Shown here piece after piece: positions 32,635 to 41,839 of a stretch of DNA of 64,000 nt. Each line of letters starts with the position of its first letter. Positions within the stretch are counted from its first letter, which is position 1. The notes below the pieces were generated by a model. The model had not been told where the DNA came from. It did not search any database and saw only the letters and a list, made by a program, of their open reading frames with translations. The translations under genes and the position numbers were made by a program. Source of the DNA: Macrotis lagotis (Eukaryota; Chordata; Mammalia; Peramelemorphia; Peramelidae). The stretch lies in NCBI RefSeq assembly GCF_037893015.1, contig NC_133658.1, forward strand, positions 287,065,719-287,129,718, written 5' to 3'.

Positions 32635-34540
32635 TTTTTTTCCAAATTGGAAAAAAAATTTAATCACAAATCAAATTTACATAGTGTTTCATGGTCAATA
32701 AAATCACTGAAAGTTTCACAAAGAAAACTCCTGAATGCCAGGGACATTTTATGAATCTATAAGAAATCCCACAGAACTGTTCTCAGATACTCCCCCTTGA
32801 CCATGGGGCAGGCAAGGATGTTCAGATATATTGGAGGGGATCATTATTGAACACAAGAACATTTATTAAGTGTCTGCTAAGAGCCAGGCACCATATAAGG
32901 TGCTGGGGGTGGGGAGTACAAAGACAAAAATCAAACAAACAGTATTAGTCTTCTTATACAGGTGGTTCAAATACATAAATCACAACTATTCAATCCAAAA
33001 TACATATGAATTAAAATGGTTTTGGAAGATTTGACTAGTTTAGGATGAGCTCCTCATTGAGTTGAGAGTTGTCCACCCATCAAAAATCTGAGTTTTTATA
33101 AAATAGTTTTTAATTTCATTTCCAGCAGCTTTGATTTGAGCTCCTGAATGTCTGTAACTAGTATTGAAATTTCAAGGAGCTGAGGCAGAAGAACTGGAGA
33201 GGATGCTTACTGTACCATGTTGAGAAAACACCTCTCCACCAGGATGGTCCTCCAAACAATCACCAAGGATATGGGAGGATGAATGAGTGTGTGTGAATAT
33301 AAGTGTGTGATACATGACTGGTAAGCTTGAGCTGTGTTCAGAAGCCTGTACACATCAATAAGTCTATAAATGGTTTCCTTTAGTGTTGTGCCAGTGTCAC
33401 ATGACTGGCAACCCATCCAAGCTGTGTAGAAAATATCAGAATGATGCTCTCTGGACAAGGGGAAATCATAATCCAAATGGGACTCTAGAGAGAAAACTCT
33501 CCAAATGCAAGTCCTGTATTGCAATTGCAAATCTTTTCTCATATTAGAGACAGACCTCACAAAGGAAGAAAATCAGCACAAGTAGAGTGCTAGAGTCTTT
33601 CAAAGTCTGCAAAGGTCTAAGGCTAATGGCAGAATGTCTTATGTTCTTTCCAGAAATAACTTATTTTTTGGAACAACCAATGTGGGAATTTATTTTTGTC
33701 TACAAATTCATTGCAAAGGTTGAGTTTTTTGGGAGGACATTTTTTGGGGGGAAAGTTTATTTTTGTGAAGGAAAGTTTATTTTTATTCATTGAAAAAATT
33801 TATATTTTAAAAAGAACTTTCTTTTGTCTGCCAAGTTGCTGAGACCATCACTAATATCCATCATCACCACACCAGTAACAGCTGAGAATACTGCCAAAAT
33901 CAGATGCCCCACCACCCCACAGGTGCCAAAGAGTAAATGAGAAGGTATTAAATCACAATCTTCCTCTAAAGCTTATAAATACAAAGAAATGTGCAAATGT
34001 TTCCTAATTCCTACCCATCTATTAAGAGTGATGGAAAGAATGAGAAGTTTGATCCTGCTGTTTCCTATGTGAAGAAGTGTGAACAGTCAGCAAGTGTGAA
34101 CAGAAAACAAGGAGAAACATTTTTCCAACCTTCACATCTAGTAAGTGTGGAATAGCTCTAAGCAGTTCTGACTGGGTTTCTATTTTTTTTAAATTAAAAA
34201 TCAGAAAATGGGAAGGCTTCATAGTAAGGGGTACATAGACCTCAATAGGAAGGACAAGGGAACTGGTTCTACTCAAGGTGACTGACTGTTCTGTAGCTTA
34301 ATGTTTAATATTTCTATAATAGCAAAAGTAAGCATTTTAAAGCCCACATTTAAACTTTCCCCACCCAGATGATATCAACAGCTCAAAAGGGGAAGGTCAC
34401 AAGTAAAAAAAAAAGATTCCAAGTTTTTAACATCTTTTCAGGACAATCATCCCAAAAACACACAGTGGATCATAGATAAGAACCAAGAGGGACCTGGAAC
34501 TTTGTGCAATGGCACATACATTTGGTTAAGTTCACACAGT
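32635..34540 (-). other. 3'UTR of the SLC11A2 retrocopy
   Basis: About 1.9 kb from the IRE to the poly(A) run. An L3/CR1-like piece (tttattaagtgtctgctaagagccaggcac) lies at 32860-32950 in + orientation. It may have been carried in the parental 3'UTR or inserted later. The 117-residue minus ORF at 33207-33560 has no recognisable motif. Confidence 0.7.
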
Positions 34541-34572
34541 AAACCATAGAAATGCACTGGCTCTGATGGCTA
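34541..34572 (-). promoter_or_regulatory. Iron-responsive element relic in the SLC11A2 retrocopy 3'UTR
   Basis: About 36 nt past the stop, the minus strand reads a CCAT / ATGG lower stem, an unpaired C, upper stem AGAGC opposite ATTTCT, and a CAGTGC loop. This is the DMT1 3'UTR IRE, which binds IRP1/2. The base after the loop is A where the human element has G, so the loop-closing C-G pair is lost here. Confidence 0.85.
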
Positions 34573-34604
34573 CCTGTGGAAGGACATACAGGCTAACCCA
34601 GTGC

Positions 34605-36380
34605 CTAGAAAGTGTAGCCCCCGCCAGCAGTGTCTTCAGGTAGCAGGGCTTTAGTGATGCTTACCGTCCATCCACAGTCCAAGAAGGACAAACCCAAAGC
34701 AATTAAACACTGCCAACCCAGATAAAACACAAAACAGAGATAGGCCACAGAGATTACAGCAGCCACCACATAAAGTGCCAAGTCCCCCAAGTCTTGAACA
34801 TAGACAGTCACAAAGTACATACTGATGCCACAGATAAGAAAAACAAAGATCCCACTTATTATTCTCCAAATTAGTCCATTGGCAAAATCATTCATCACTG
34901 GATGAAAACTGGTAAATGTGAGGACAGGGATGAGGGCAAAGGGAAGCTGTAAGCTCTGCAGTACATTCAGGAAGTCATTCATCCCTGTCAGATGCTCCAT
35001 GTCCTTGAAGACTGCAATCAATGGTGTTGGGATGATAGCAATAGAATGTGTCAAGATCACTCGAGCAAACTGTGACCATTTTAAGTTCAGGAATCCCTCT
35101 ATGACAAACTGGCCAGAATAGGTCCTAGTTATGGTGGAGCTCTGCTCTGCAGCCAGGATGCCAACAGCCCAGATGTAGAGTGCAGCAGGCCCAAAGTAAC
35201 ATCCCAAGACTACTTCCCCTTTGTAGAGTTCTACACACTCAACAGAGTGTCATTTTGAGGGAAAAGGTCACTGTGAGGACTGCTATTATTGACACAAATC
35301 TCATGCACTTGCCAGTCTGTTTGACTAAAAAAGGCCTCAGCAAAGATTGGGATGACAAAGACATTGATGATGAACAAGATGAAAAGTGCGATGCAGGACT
35401 CAATGAAGAAGTACTTGTTGGCTTCTCAGACCTCCTGTTTGCTGGACCTGTTCACCTGCCTGGACTTGACTAGTGTAGAGTGCAGATACATGTTGTGTGG
35501 CATGATCAAAGTACCCACAATGCCCACAGCCTGCTCAGTCTGTGGGGTGTGACAGCCTGAACAAGAGGGTACGAACATGCCCCGCAGCACCTCAGCCTGG
35601 TTAGGTTTCACTGCAACGTATTCATATCCGAAGGTCAAGGTCATGATGGTGATAAGAAAGCCAAAAAATGCTTCAAGTTTCCCCAAACTATATTTGTCCA
35701 GAAAGAGAAATACGTAGGTATCTGCTATGGTAATAAGAACTCCAGCCCACAAAGCCCTCCCAGCCGACAGAAGATTGATGGCAATAGCTGACCCTATGAC
35801 TTCTTGCATATCAGAGCCTATGATGGCTGTCTCCACCTTCAGCCACAGAATAATTCGAGGGATCTTGGGATACTGCTGGTGACACACTTCAGCCAGATGC
35901 AGACCAGTGACAACACTCAGTCTGGCTGCCAGGCGCTGCAGCAAGAGCCCCACCAGAGTAGCCATGAGGAGTACCCAGAGCAACTTAAACCCAGCCACAG
36001 CACCAGATTGCAAATCAGGTTCAATGTTCCCTGGGTCCAGATAAGCAATGCTCATGAGGGAAGCCAGGTCCTGTAAAGGCCCAGAGTTTGGGGAAGCTAA
36101 AACAAGAATACTCTTCATCAGGAACCAAAATCTTCTCATCAAAGTAGGTGATGAAGGGCTCTTCTTGAAATGCAGGTGCTTGTGAAGGGGATTGATTACT
36201 ATAGATGGTGTTAACTGCACCCAGGCTGGTGGTGTCCCCATGGTCTCCAGAACCATCTTCAGCAGGCATCTTCTCTTTAAAACTTAATGTCATGGTGGAT
36301 AGTGGTACATTCGAGGACTTAGAATAGGATTTCAGCTCACAGCTGGGCACAGCCCCATCCTTAGCCAGCTTCTTCCCCAT
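34605..36380 (-). pseudogene. SLC11A2: SLC11A2 (NRAMP2/DMT1) processed pseudogene, 1A-type start, +IRE C-terminus
   Basis: The parent gene encodes the proton-coupled Fe2+/Mn2+ importer DMT1, with 12 membrane helices. The minus frame starts at ATG 36380 ([10 protein letters not shown]) with the N-terminal extension of the upstream-exon 1A isoform. TM1 metal-site text [16 protein letters not shown] and TM6 text [10 protein letters not shown] are kept. The end is [20 protein letters not shown] and a TAG at 34605-34607, which corresponds to the +IRE splice form. Lesions are: one extra C near 36058-36060 (between GPGF and LMSIAYL), a CGA-to-TGA nonsense at 35426-35428 (QEV-stop-EANKYFF), a frame slip with TAG at 35231-35233, and one codon missing near SAGRALWAG. 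No introns. It cannot make a full transporter. Confidence 0.93.
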
Positions 36381-36415
36381 GATGCAGAACTGGTTTGCTC
36401 AGACATACTAATCTT

Positions 36416-37560
36416 AAAGAAGAAATCAGAAAACTAATTTACTCTGCCAGACTCTTGCCTTTTCCTCTATCACTCAGCAGTCAAAATTTGAGTCTATTCA
36501 AATAAAAAATTTCCACCCAATCCAAATTATTGTGACCACCTCCTTTCCTCCCCCAATCCAAATTGTCTGCCTTCTTTTTCAAATATGCAGCAACTGACTT
36601 CCCATCTTTCTCTCCTCCTCCTCCACTTTTGCTCTTACACAATCACTGTGATAATCCCTCAAAAACCCTATCTACCTCTTCAGTCTCCTTAAATCATAGG
36701 ACTTGCTACCTCATTTCACACAGAGGGTTAGTCACACATGAGCTCTTACCTTATGTTATCTTCTACTATCCTAATAGAAGCTGACATTCTATCTAACCAT
36801 AACTACCTATCATTTTACTACTCTTTTTGATATAGGTTACAAATACCATGAAAGTTCAGGAGAGGCAAATTTAAGAAGATATGAGGAAATACATCTCCCT
36901 TCTTTTCTTGGAGAGATGGGGAAGTATGGGTGTAGAACATTCCATACAATCGAAGCGTATATTAGTTTTGCTTAATTGTTTTTTCATTGTAAGGAAAAGA
37001 ACTTGGGGGTTGGGGAAAGAGGAAGGAGTTCATATCTGGAAAGGACTATGGCATAAAAACAAAAAGCATTAATAAAACTTAGAGACAGAGATAACACAGA
37101 GGTCAGTGAAGGGTAGAATAATAAAGGAAGATGTCGGGTAGGAGGTGAAACTCAAACTGAATCTGAAAGAATGTGTGTGATTTGTATCATTCAAAGGAAA
37201 ACCAATGAGATGAGTGAGTATGGAAATATGAATGTCTATAAAAAAGTTCATGGAATGAGATTTGGCCAGTTGCAATGAAGGCTTCCTATTGAAGACAAGC
37301 AAAAACATATTACTGGATAGATAAGATGAGTCCAGACCATAGTAGTCTTGAAAACCAGGGATAGAGTTTATGCTGCAGATACAAAAGGCTTTGGAACTGG
37401 AGAGAGGTAGGATCAAAGTTTGGTAATAGAAACATAAACTAGATAATGGTATGTAGGATGGTTTGTTGTAAAGAGAGACAGGAATCAAGGAGACCAGGCA
37501 GAAGACTGGCAATAGCTTTTAGGTTCTGGACTAAGGAGGGGGTAGTGGGAATGGAGATTA
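36416..37560 (+). other. Intron 10 after the retrocopy, mostly unassigned
   Basis: Pyrimidine-rich at 36560-36640. 37080-37520 may be a decayed L3/CR1-like element (aggaggtgaaactcaaactgaatctg), but I cannot confirm this. The minus ORF at 37069-37512 lacks domain features. Confidence 0.35.
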
Positions 37561-37599
37561 AGGATAAAGAAGATAGAAGAGAGCAACAGGCATTTTAAA

Positions 37600-37705
37600 G
37601 AATTTAGAATAAAAGCTCCTTGAGGACAGTGACAATTTTGTACCAATTCCTGGCTACTTAGAAGGCACCTGATAAAAACTTTTTTTGAATTGAATCAAAT
37701 TAAGA
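37600..37705 (+). mobile_element. L2 LINE 3' terminus
   Basis: aaagctccttgaggacagtgacaattttgt, cctggctacttagaagg and ttgaattgaatcaaatt match the L2 3' end. Confidence 0.65.
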
Positions 37706-38029
37706 AAAACCAATAGGATCTCATGGATTTTTTTTAGCTTCGATTTATAGAAATACTTAATTTGTATGACTGGCCATTAAATTCTTCCCTACCAGCCTTT
37801 GGTGAAGTAAATAATATAATTTGCAAAGATCTATACTTTTCTTAAACTAATCCCGTAACTTGTCCAATGTCAGCTGGGATAAAACTTGAGTTCTATGTAG
37901 ATATGTAGATATGTATGTATAAGTGTTTAACAATCAGTTTTCCAGGAGGGAAAAGGTAAGTTTGATCTGCCTTATTAACATTTTCTTCATCACTTTTTAA
38001 GACAATCAATAAAACAATAAATTAAGCCC

Positions 38030-38115
38030 CAGTTTGTAGCATTTGCCAAATTTTGAGCTATAAATGCTCACGCTGAATATTTAAGCTGGTTCCAGCACAT
38101 CCCTGGTTATATTAC
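38030..38115. repeat. Unclassified repeat shared with 40.93-41.05 kb
   Basis: agccccagtttgtagcatttgccaa ... atgctcacgctgaa ... ggttccagcacatccc resembles agccctgatttatagcgtctgtcaa ... tcatgctgaca ... accagcacactc at 40.93 kb. A shorter piece is near 63.51-63.54 kb (gccagttgtcaaatatttaccagcacatccc). Class unknown. Confidence 0.5.
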
Positions 38116-38558
38116 CTTATAAGGATCAGCTAATTCATTTAATTCTTCTAAGAATTATTTATTGAGTACATTCTATAAAAATCCAATTTGTCAATTTCAT
38201 CTGTATAATATCTCTGCCCTCTACTAAAGATGCTTCACCATAGCATGCAAATGATCCCAGGTTCTTTAAGGCAGACAATAGAACCTAACTGCTATAAGGT
38301 TTAGGTATCAAGGAAAGGCTGACTTGCAGGAAATGGCATGTACCTGTTTTCTGAAACCCCAAGTGACCCATGAGGGGATGAATTTTTTAGACAGAAACTC
38401 AAGGAAAGCATTTCCTAAGGCATGGAAGGTTTGTAACCTGACTGAATGAAGGGATTGCTCTTAGTGACCCAATCCCTTGAAGGGCTGAATTATTTTTAAA
38501 GTAATATCTCTCACATATTTCTCTCCTCTTTCCATCCCTGCTATTGCCACCCTCATCT

Positions 38559-38690
38559 TTTTTTTTTTTTGCAAGGCAATGGGATTAAGTGACTTGCCCA
38601 AGGTCACACAGCTAGGTAATTATTAAATGTCTGAAGCTGGATTAAGTCCCGGGTCAATGCTCTATCCACTGTGCCACTTAGCTGCTCCTG
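38559..38690 (-). mobile_element. Marsupial tRNA-derived SINE
   Basis: Poly-T, ttgcaaggcaatgggattaag, cacacagctaggtaattatta, ctatccactgtgccacttagctgctc. A short internal deletion lies around 38645-38655. Confidence 0.87.
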
Positions 38691-38999
38691 CCACTCTCAT
38701 ATTGCCAACCCTTCCCCACCCCCCATCCCCCATCACCTTGCACTTGGATAATAGCAATGATTTCCTAAACAGTATCCCTAACTTTTATCTTAGTTGATTA
38801 GAATTGTAAGGTAGTTAGAGATCCTTAAACCTTCATTTGAATAAGATAAAGCTGCTCCCCCAAAAGATGAAGTGATATACCTAAATTCATATAGCTTGTG
38901 ACAGAATCTCAACCACAGATCATCTAACTGTTCCCCTTTCATTTTGTACATTTTAGTAAGAGTAAAATGTGAGTAGGACTGATTATGTTCCCACCTTCC

Positions 39000-39145
39000 T
39001 CTTTTTCCTCATACCCCCATATATTCCAAAATGTTCAGGTGTTCCCTCTTGCCTATCAAATACCATCTAAACTCTTTAACCTGACATTCAGAATCCTTCA
39101 CAATCAGGACCCTCCCTTTCCTCACATACTTTGCTTTATTCTATT
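39000..39145 (+). mobile_element. L2 LINE fragment
   Basis: accatctaaactctttaacctgacattcagaatccttcacaatc is typical L2 3' region text. Confidence 0.6.
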
Positions 39146-39533
39146 CAATTCAACATGCTTTTATAAATAGGCATTAAGCTAAATGACATTTCAGCAGGAA
39201 TCTCACAAAATGAAGCAGGGCTTAGTTGTAAAGTATTAATGTCACTGGGGATAAAACAGTTTTGGTTAAGACATTCCCAAGTAGCATGTACCTGTAGTGG
39301 AGCCAATGCAAATATAATCCACCAGAAAGACAAAGAATGAACACATTGTTCTCAGAGACCCTTCTAGCTCCATAAGTATCTTAGAATCATCAGCTTATTC
39401 AGTTGGCAAGACTTTCCAAAATGATAGTCACAAACTTGAGAATAGCAGCAAATGAGATTTCTGAGTGACTGGAATGCTTGACCTCTGGCCTCCAAACTGA
39501 CTTAGATCTTTATCCCTTTTTTTGTTTATAAAG

Positions 39534-39622
39534 ATTATTGTATTTTGGAGGGTTTGATGAAGATTCGCCTTCATAATGAGGAAACTTGGCAGAAGTGTCT
39601 GGACTTTATGGAGCATTGCAAG
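39534..39622 (+). CDS. CCDC180: CCDC180 coding exon 11
   Basis: Acceptor ttataaag. The first two bases complete Asp after exon 10, then YCILEGLMKIRLHNEETW and CLDFMEHCK. Donor TGCAAG|gtaatg, phase 0. It is separated from exon 10 by 7.5 kb that includes the SLC11A2 retrocopy. Confidence 0.8.
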
Positions 39623-41265
39623 GTAATGACTCCAGAGAACATTGCTTATCTTTGAGAATTCTTATAGGTGCAGAATTCTTATGATATTGTAATACTGGTC
39701 AACATTAATGCAAGTACAAAAAGATAAAATCAAATCAAATCAAAAGAATACAACTCAAAGGGGTAATGCAAACAACACCTGGTAAAATAAAAGATTCACT
39801 GAGGGGCTGACTAAATCCTCAAATCTGAACCAAAAAAGCTAAATATGTTCAGGAAGACTGAAGTTGGCTGGAACTCTGGGACAACTTGAAAAATTAAAGG
39901 ATCTTATTTTTTGGTAATTGGAATGGCAAAATTTTTTGCAAAATTACAGGAATTAAAACTAGTGTTTCCTTTTGGGACAATTCAAAGTGGTATGCTTTTT
40001 TTTTAAATGTTACTATATTAATAGGATTGGGAAATTTTCAGGTGGGAAAATTCCCTCTACTGATGCAAGTAGACCCCATTCCATCAATTTATTGCCTTAG
40101 AAGCTTGTGTAGACATGGAGAGGTTAAGAAACATGGCTAGATGTACACATCCAGTCTATTTCTGAGACAGGATCTGATCTCAGATCTTTCTTTAAGGCCA
40201 ACTCTCCAATTACTGAAGCTGCCTCTCATTTGAATAAATACTAGTTGAATTGAAAGGACAATGTAGAACCCTGGACAACAGGAAATAATTTGGAGTTGCC
40301 AATAAATACCAAGAGTAGTCACTGATATCTTACAGAGAGAGTAACACTGTTGAACTGGTCATGCTGTTTGAATGCCAAGCATACACTTGCCAAAAAGATT
40401 AGTTTATGGAGAACTCACACAGGGCAAACACTGACAGTAAGGTCAGGAAAAGAGATTCAAGGACACTCTCAAGATCTCTCTTAAGAACCTTGGAATTGAT
40501 TATGCAACATGGATGACACTGGCACAGGACTGCCCAGCATGGTAGGTCTGCACCAGAGAGGGTGCTGTGTTCTCTGAGCAAAGCAGAATTGAGGTAGTCA
40601 AAAAAATGTGAGAAGTGAAAGTTCGAGAACTCACCCCAAATGTTCACGTGGACCATTTGTCCTCAACCTGTGGTAGAACATTCTGAATTGTATTATCATT
40701 GTATTGATCTGATCAGATACAGTCAGACACACTGTAACTTGACTCTAAAATGGTGATGTTTTTGATCTTGTTCCAGACCAAAAGACAACTACTAACCCAA
40801 CTCTGCAGTAGTATGCTAGTAAATGTATAACAAATACTTCTTGGGGGGGGGATATGCACAAGACACTTTTATGTTTAATCTACATTGATACTTTCTCTAG
40901 TCCTTTCTAGATGATCAGCAGAACACTAAATCAAGCCCTGATTTATAGCGTCTGTCAATTTCCAAAGTGTCAATTTTCATGCTGACAAATCACTAATTGG
41001 CTGTTGGGATCATGTTCAAGCTGACACCAGCACACTCTGAATATATGTACAACATGTTTCTAGGAGTAAAGCATAACAAAAAGAAAACAGGATAAAGTGT
41101 TTCTTAGAAGTTTTGTGCATTATCCAAAGGGCAGTTGACACATTTCCCTTTTATTCACATGCTTTTCCTTCTAGATTTCTTAGGAAGAGGTGGTTGGTAT
41201 TTTAAGTAGTGCTGTTGAGTGTTTATTATGCTTACAATGTCATGAATTTAACTTGTTGTTTTTAG
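39623..41265 (+). other. CCDC180 intron 11
   Basis: 1.64 kb. Apart from the unclassified repeat at 40.93-41.05 kb (see 38.03 kb) and a G-run at about 40843, nothing is recognised. Confidence 0.5.
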
Positions 41266-41388
41266 AAACAATTGCTGGACTGGAAAGTTTTTTCATCAGA
41301 AGAGATAGAAAATTCCATGGGTCATGCCTTCTTCCAGATGATTGGAAACCTCCAGAATCAGGTGGAAAGCGAATTGGAAATGATGAGT
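41266..41388 (+). CDS. CCDC180: CCDC180 coding exon 12
   Basis: Acceptor ttgtttttag, then KQLLDWKVFSSEEIENSMG and FFQMIGNLQNQVESELEMMS. Donor ATGAGT|gtaagt, phase 0. The next coding exon is at 53,776 (KSLEKATKQ), giving a continuous heptad pattern. Confidence 0.82.
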
Positions 41389-41559
41389 GTAAGTCTCTGA
41401 AAGGAACTTTTCAATTAGGAAAAGTTGAGTCTCACTTCTCCTTTGACAGGAATATTACAAGACATGTCCCAGCTACTAAAGAGGTAATGCTCATGACGAT
41501 TCTTTAAATTTAGTAAATTAAGTAGCATGAGATAGCTTTCCAAGTGATTGTTTAGGTCT

Positions 41560-41680
41560 TGATTTTCTTCCCTCCAATCCCAGGTCATTGTATTTAGTGA
41601 GGACTAAATAAGATTTACAAGGTACTTTGTGAACCTTAAAGGGCCATATAAGTGAGATTTTTGTTATTATTTTGTTAATT
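41560..41680 (+). mobile_element. MIR 3'-end fragment
   Basis: ttacaaggtactttgtgaaccttaaa followed by ccatataagtgagatttttgttatta is the MIR-like SINE 3' end. Confidence 0.5.
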
Positions 41681-41839
41681 GACTTGGGTATGATTTCTGA
41701 CTTTTGGAGAATTTAAGTCAGCTGGTTGCACAGCTTGATCTTATTTCCTTAAAAATGATTTTCTTAAGAGTGTAAAATTGACTTTCCCTTTGTTCATTGT
41801 GTTATTCTGCTAAAATGAATATCTAAAAACTTCAGTGCT

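Larger units (their letters stand above)
32618..36415 (-). mobile_element. SLC11A2 mRNA retrocopy: whole insertion with 17-bp target-site duplication
   Basis: tcagacatactaatctt occurs at 32618-32634 and 36399-36415, bracketing about 3.76 kb of intronless SLC11A2-like sequence on the minus strand. The left edge is a T-run (32633-32640), the poly(A) tail in the sense direction. It is preceded in sense by ATTAAA at 32659-32664 (minus), about 16 nt before the tail. The sense-strand junction reads TCTTT/AAGATT, close to the L1 endonuclease preference TT/AAAA. The insert contains CDS, IRE and about 1.9 kb of 3'UTR, so it is a near full-length L1-mediated retrocopy in intron 10 of CCDC180, antisense to it. 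Confidence 0.92.

Noticed and set aside
33207..33560. 117-residue minus ORF as a separate gene
   Set aside because: Lies inside the SLC11A2 retrocopy 3'UTR and has no recognisable motif.
34605..35207. Functional SLC11A2-like transporter gene on the minus strand
   Set aside because: The open pieces are parts of one processed copy with a nonsense codon, two frame slips, poly(A) tail and target-site duplication; no complete frame exists.
41449..41483. Small extra CCDC180 exon (tttgacag|GAATATT...AAAGAG|gtaatg)
   Set aside because: It has good-looking borders, but the intron before it would be about 60 nt, and 34 nt does not keep phase 0 on both sides; in the expected frame it meets TAA. Direct joining of exons 12 and 13 reads cleanly.
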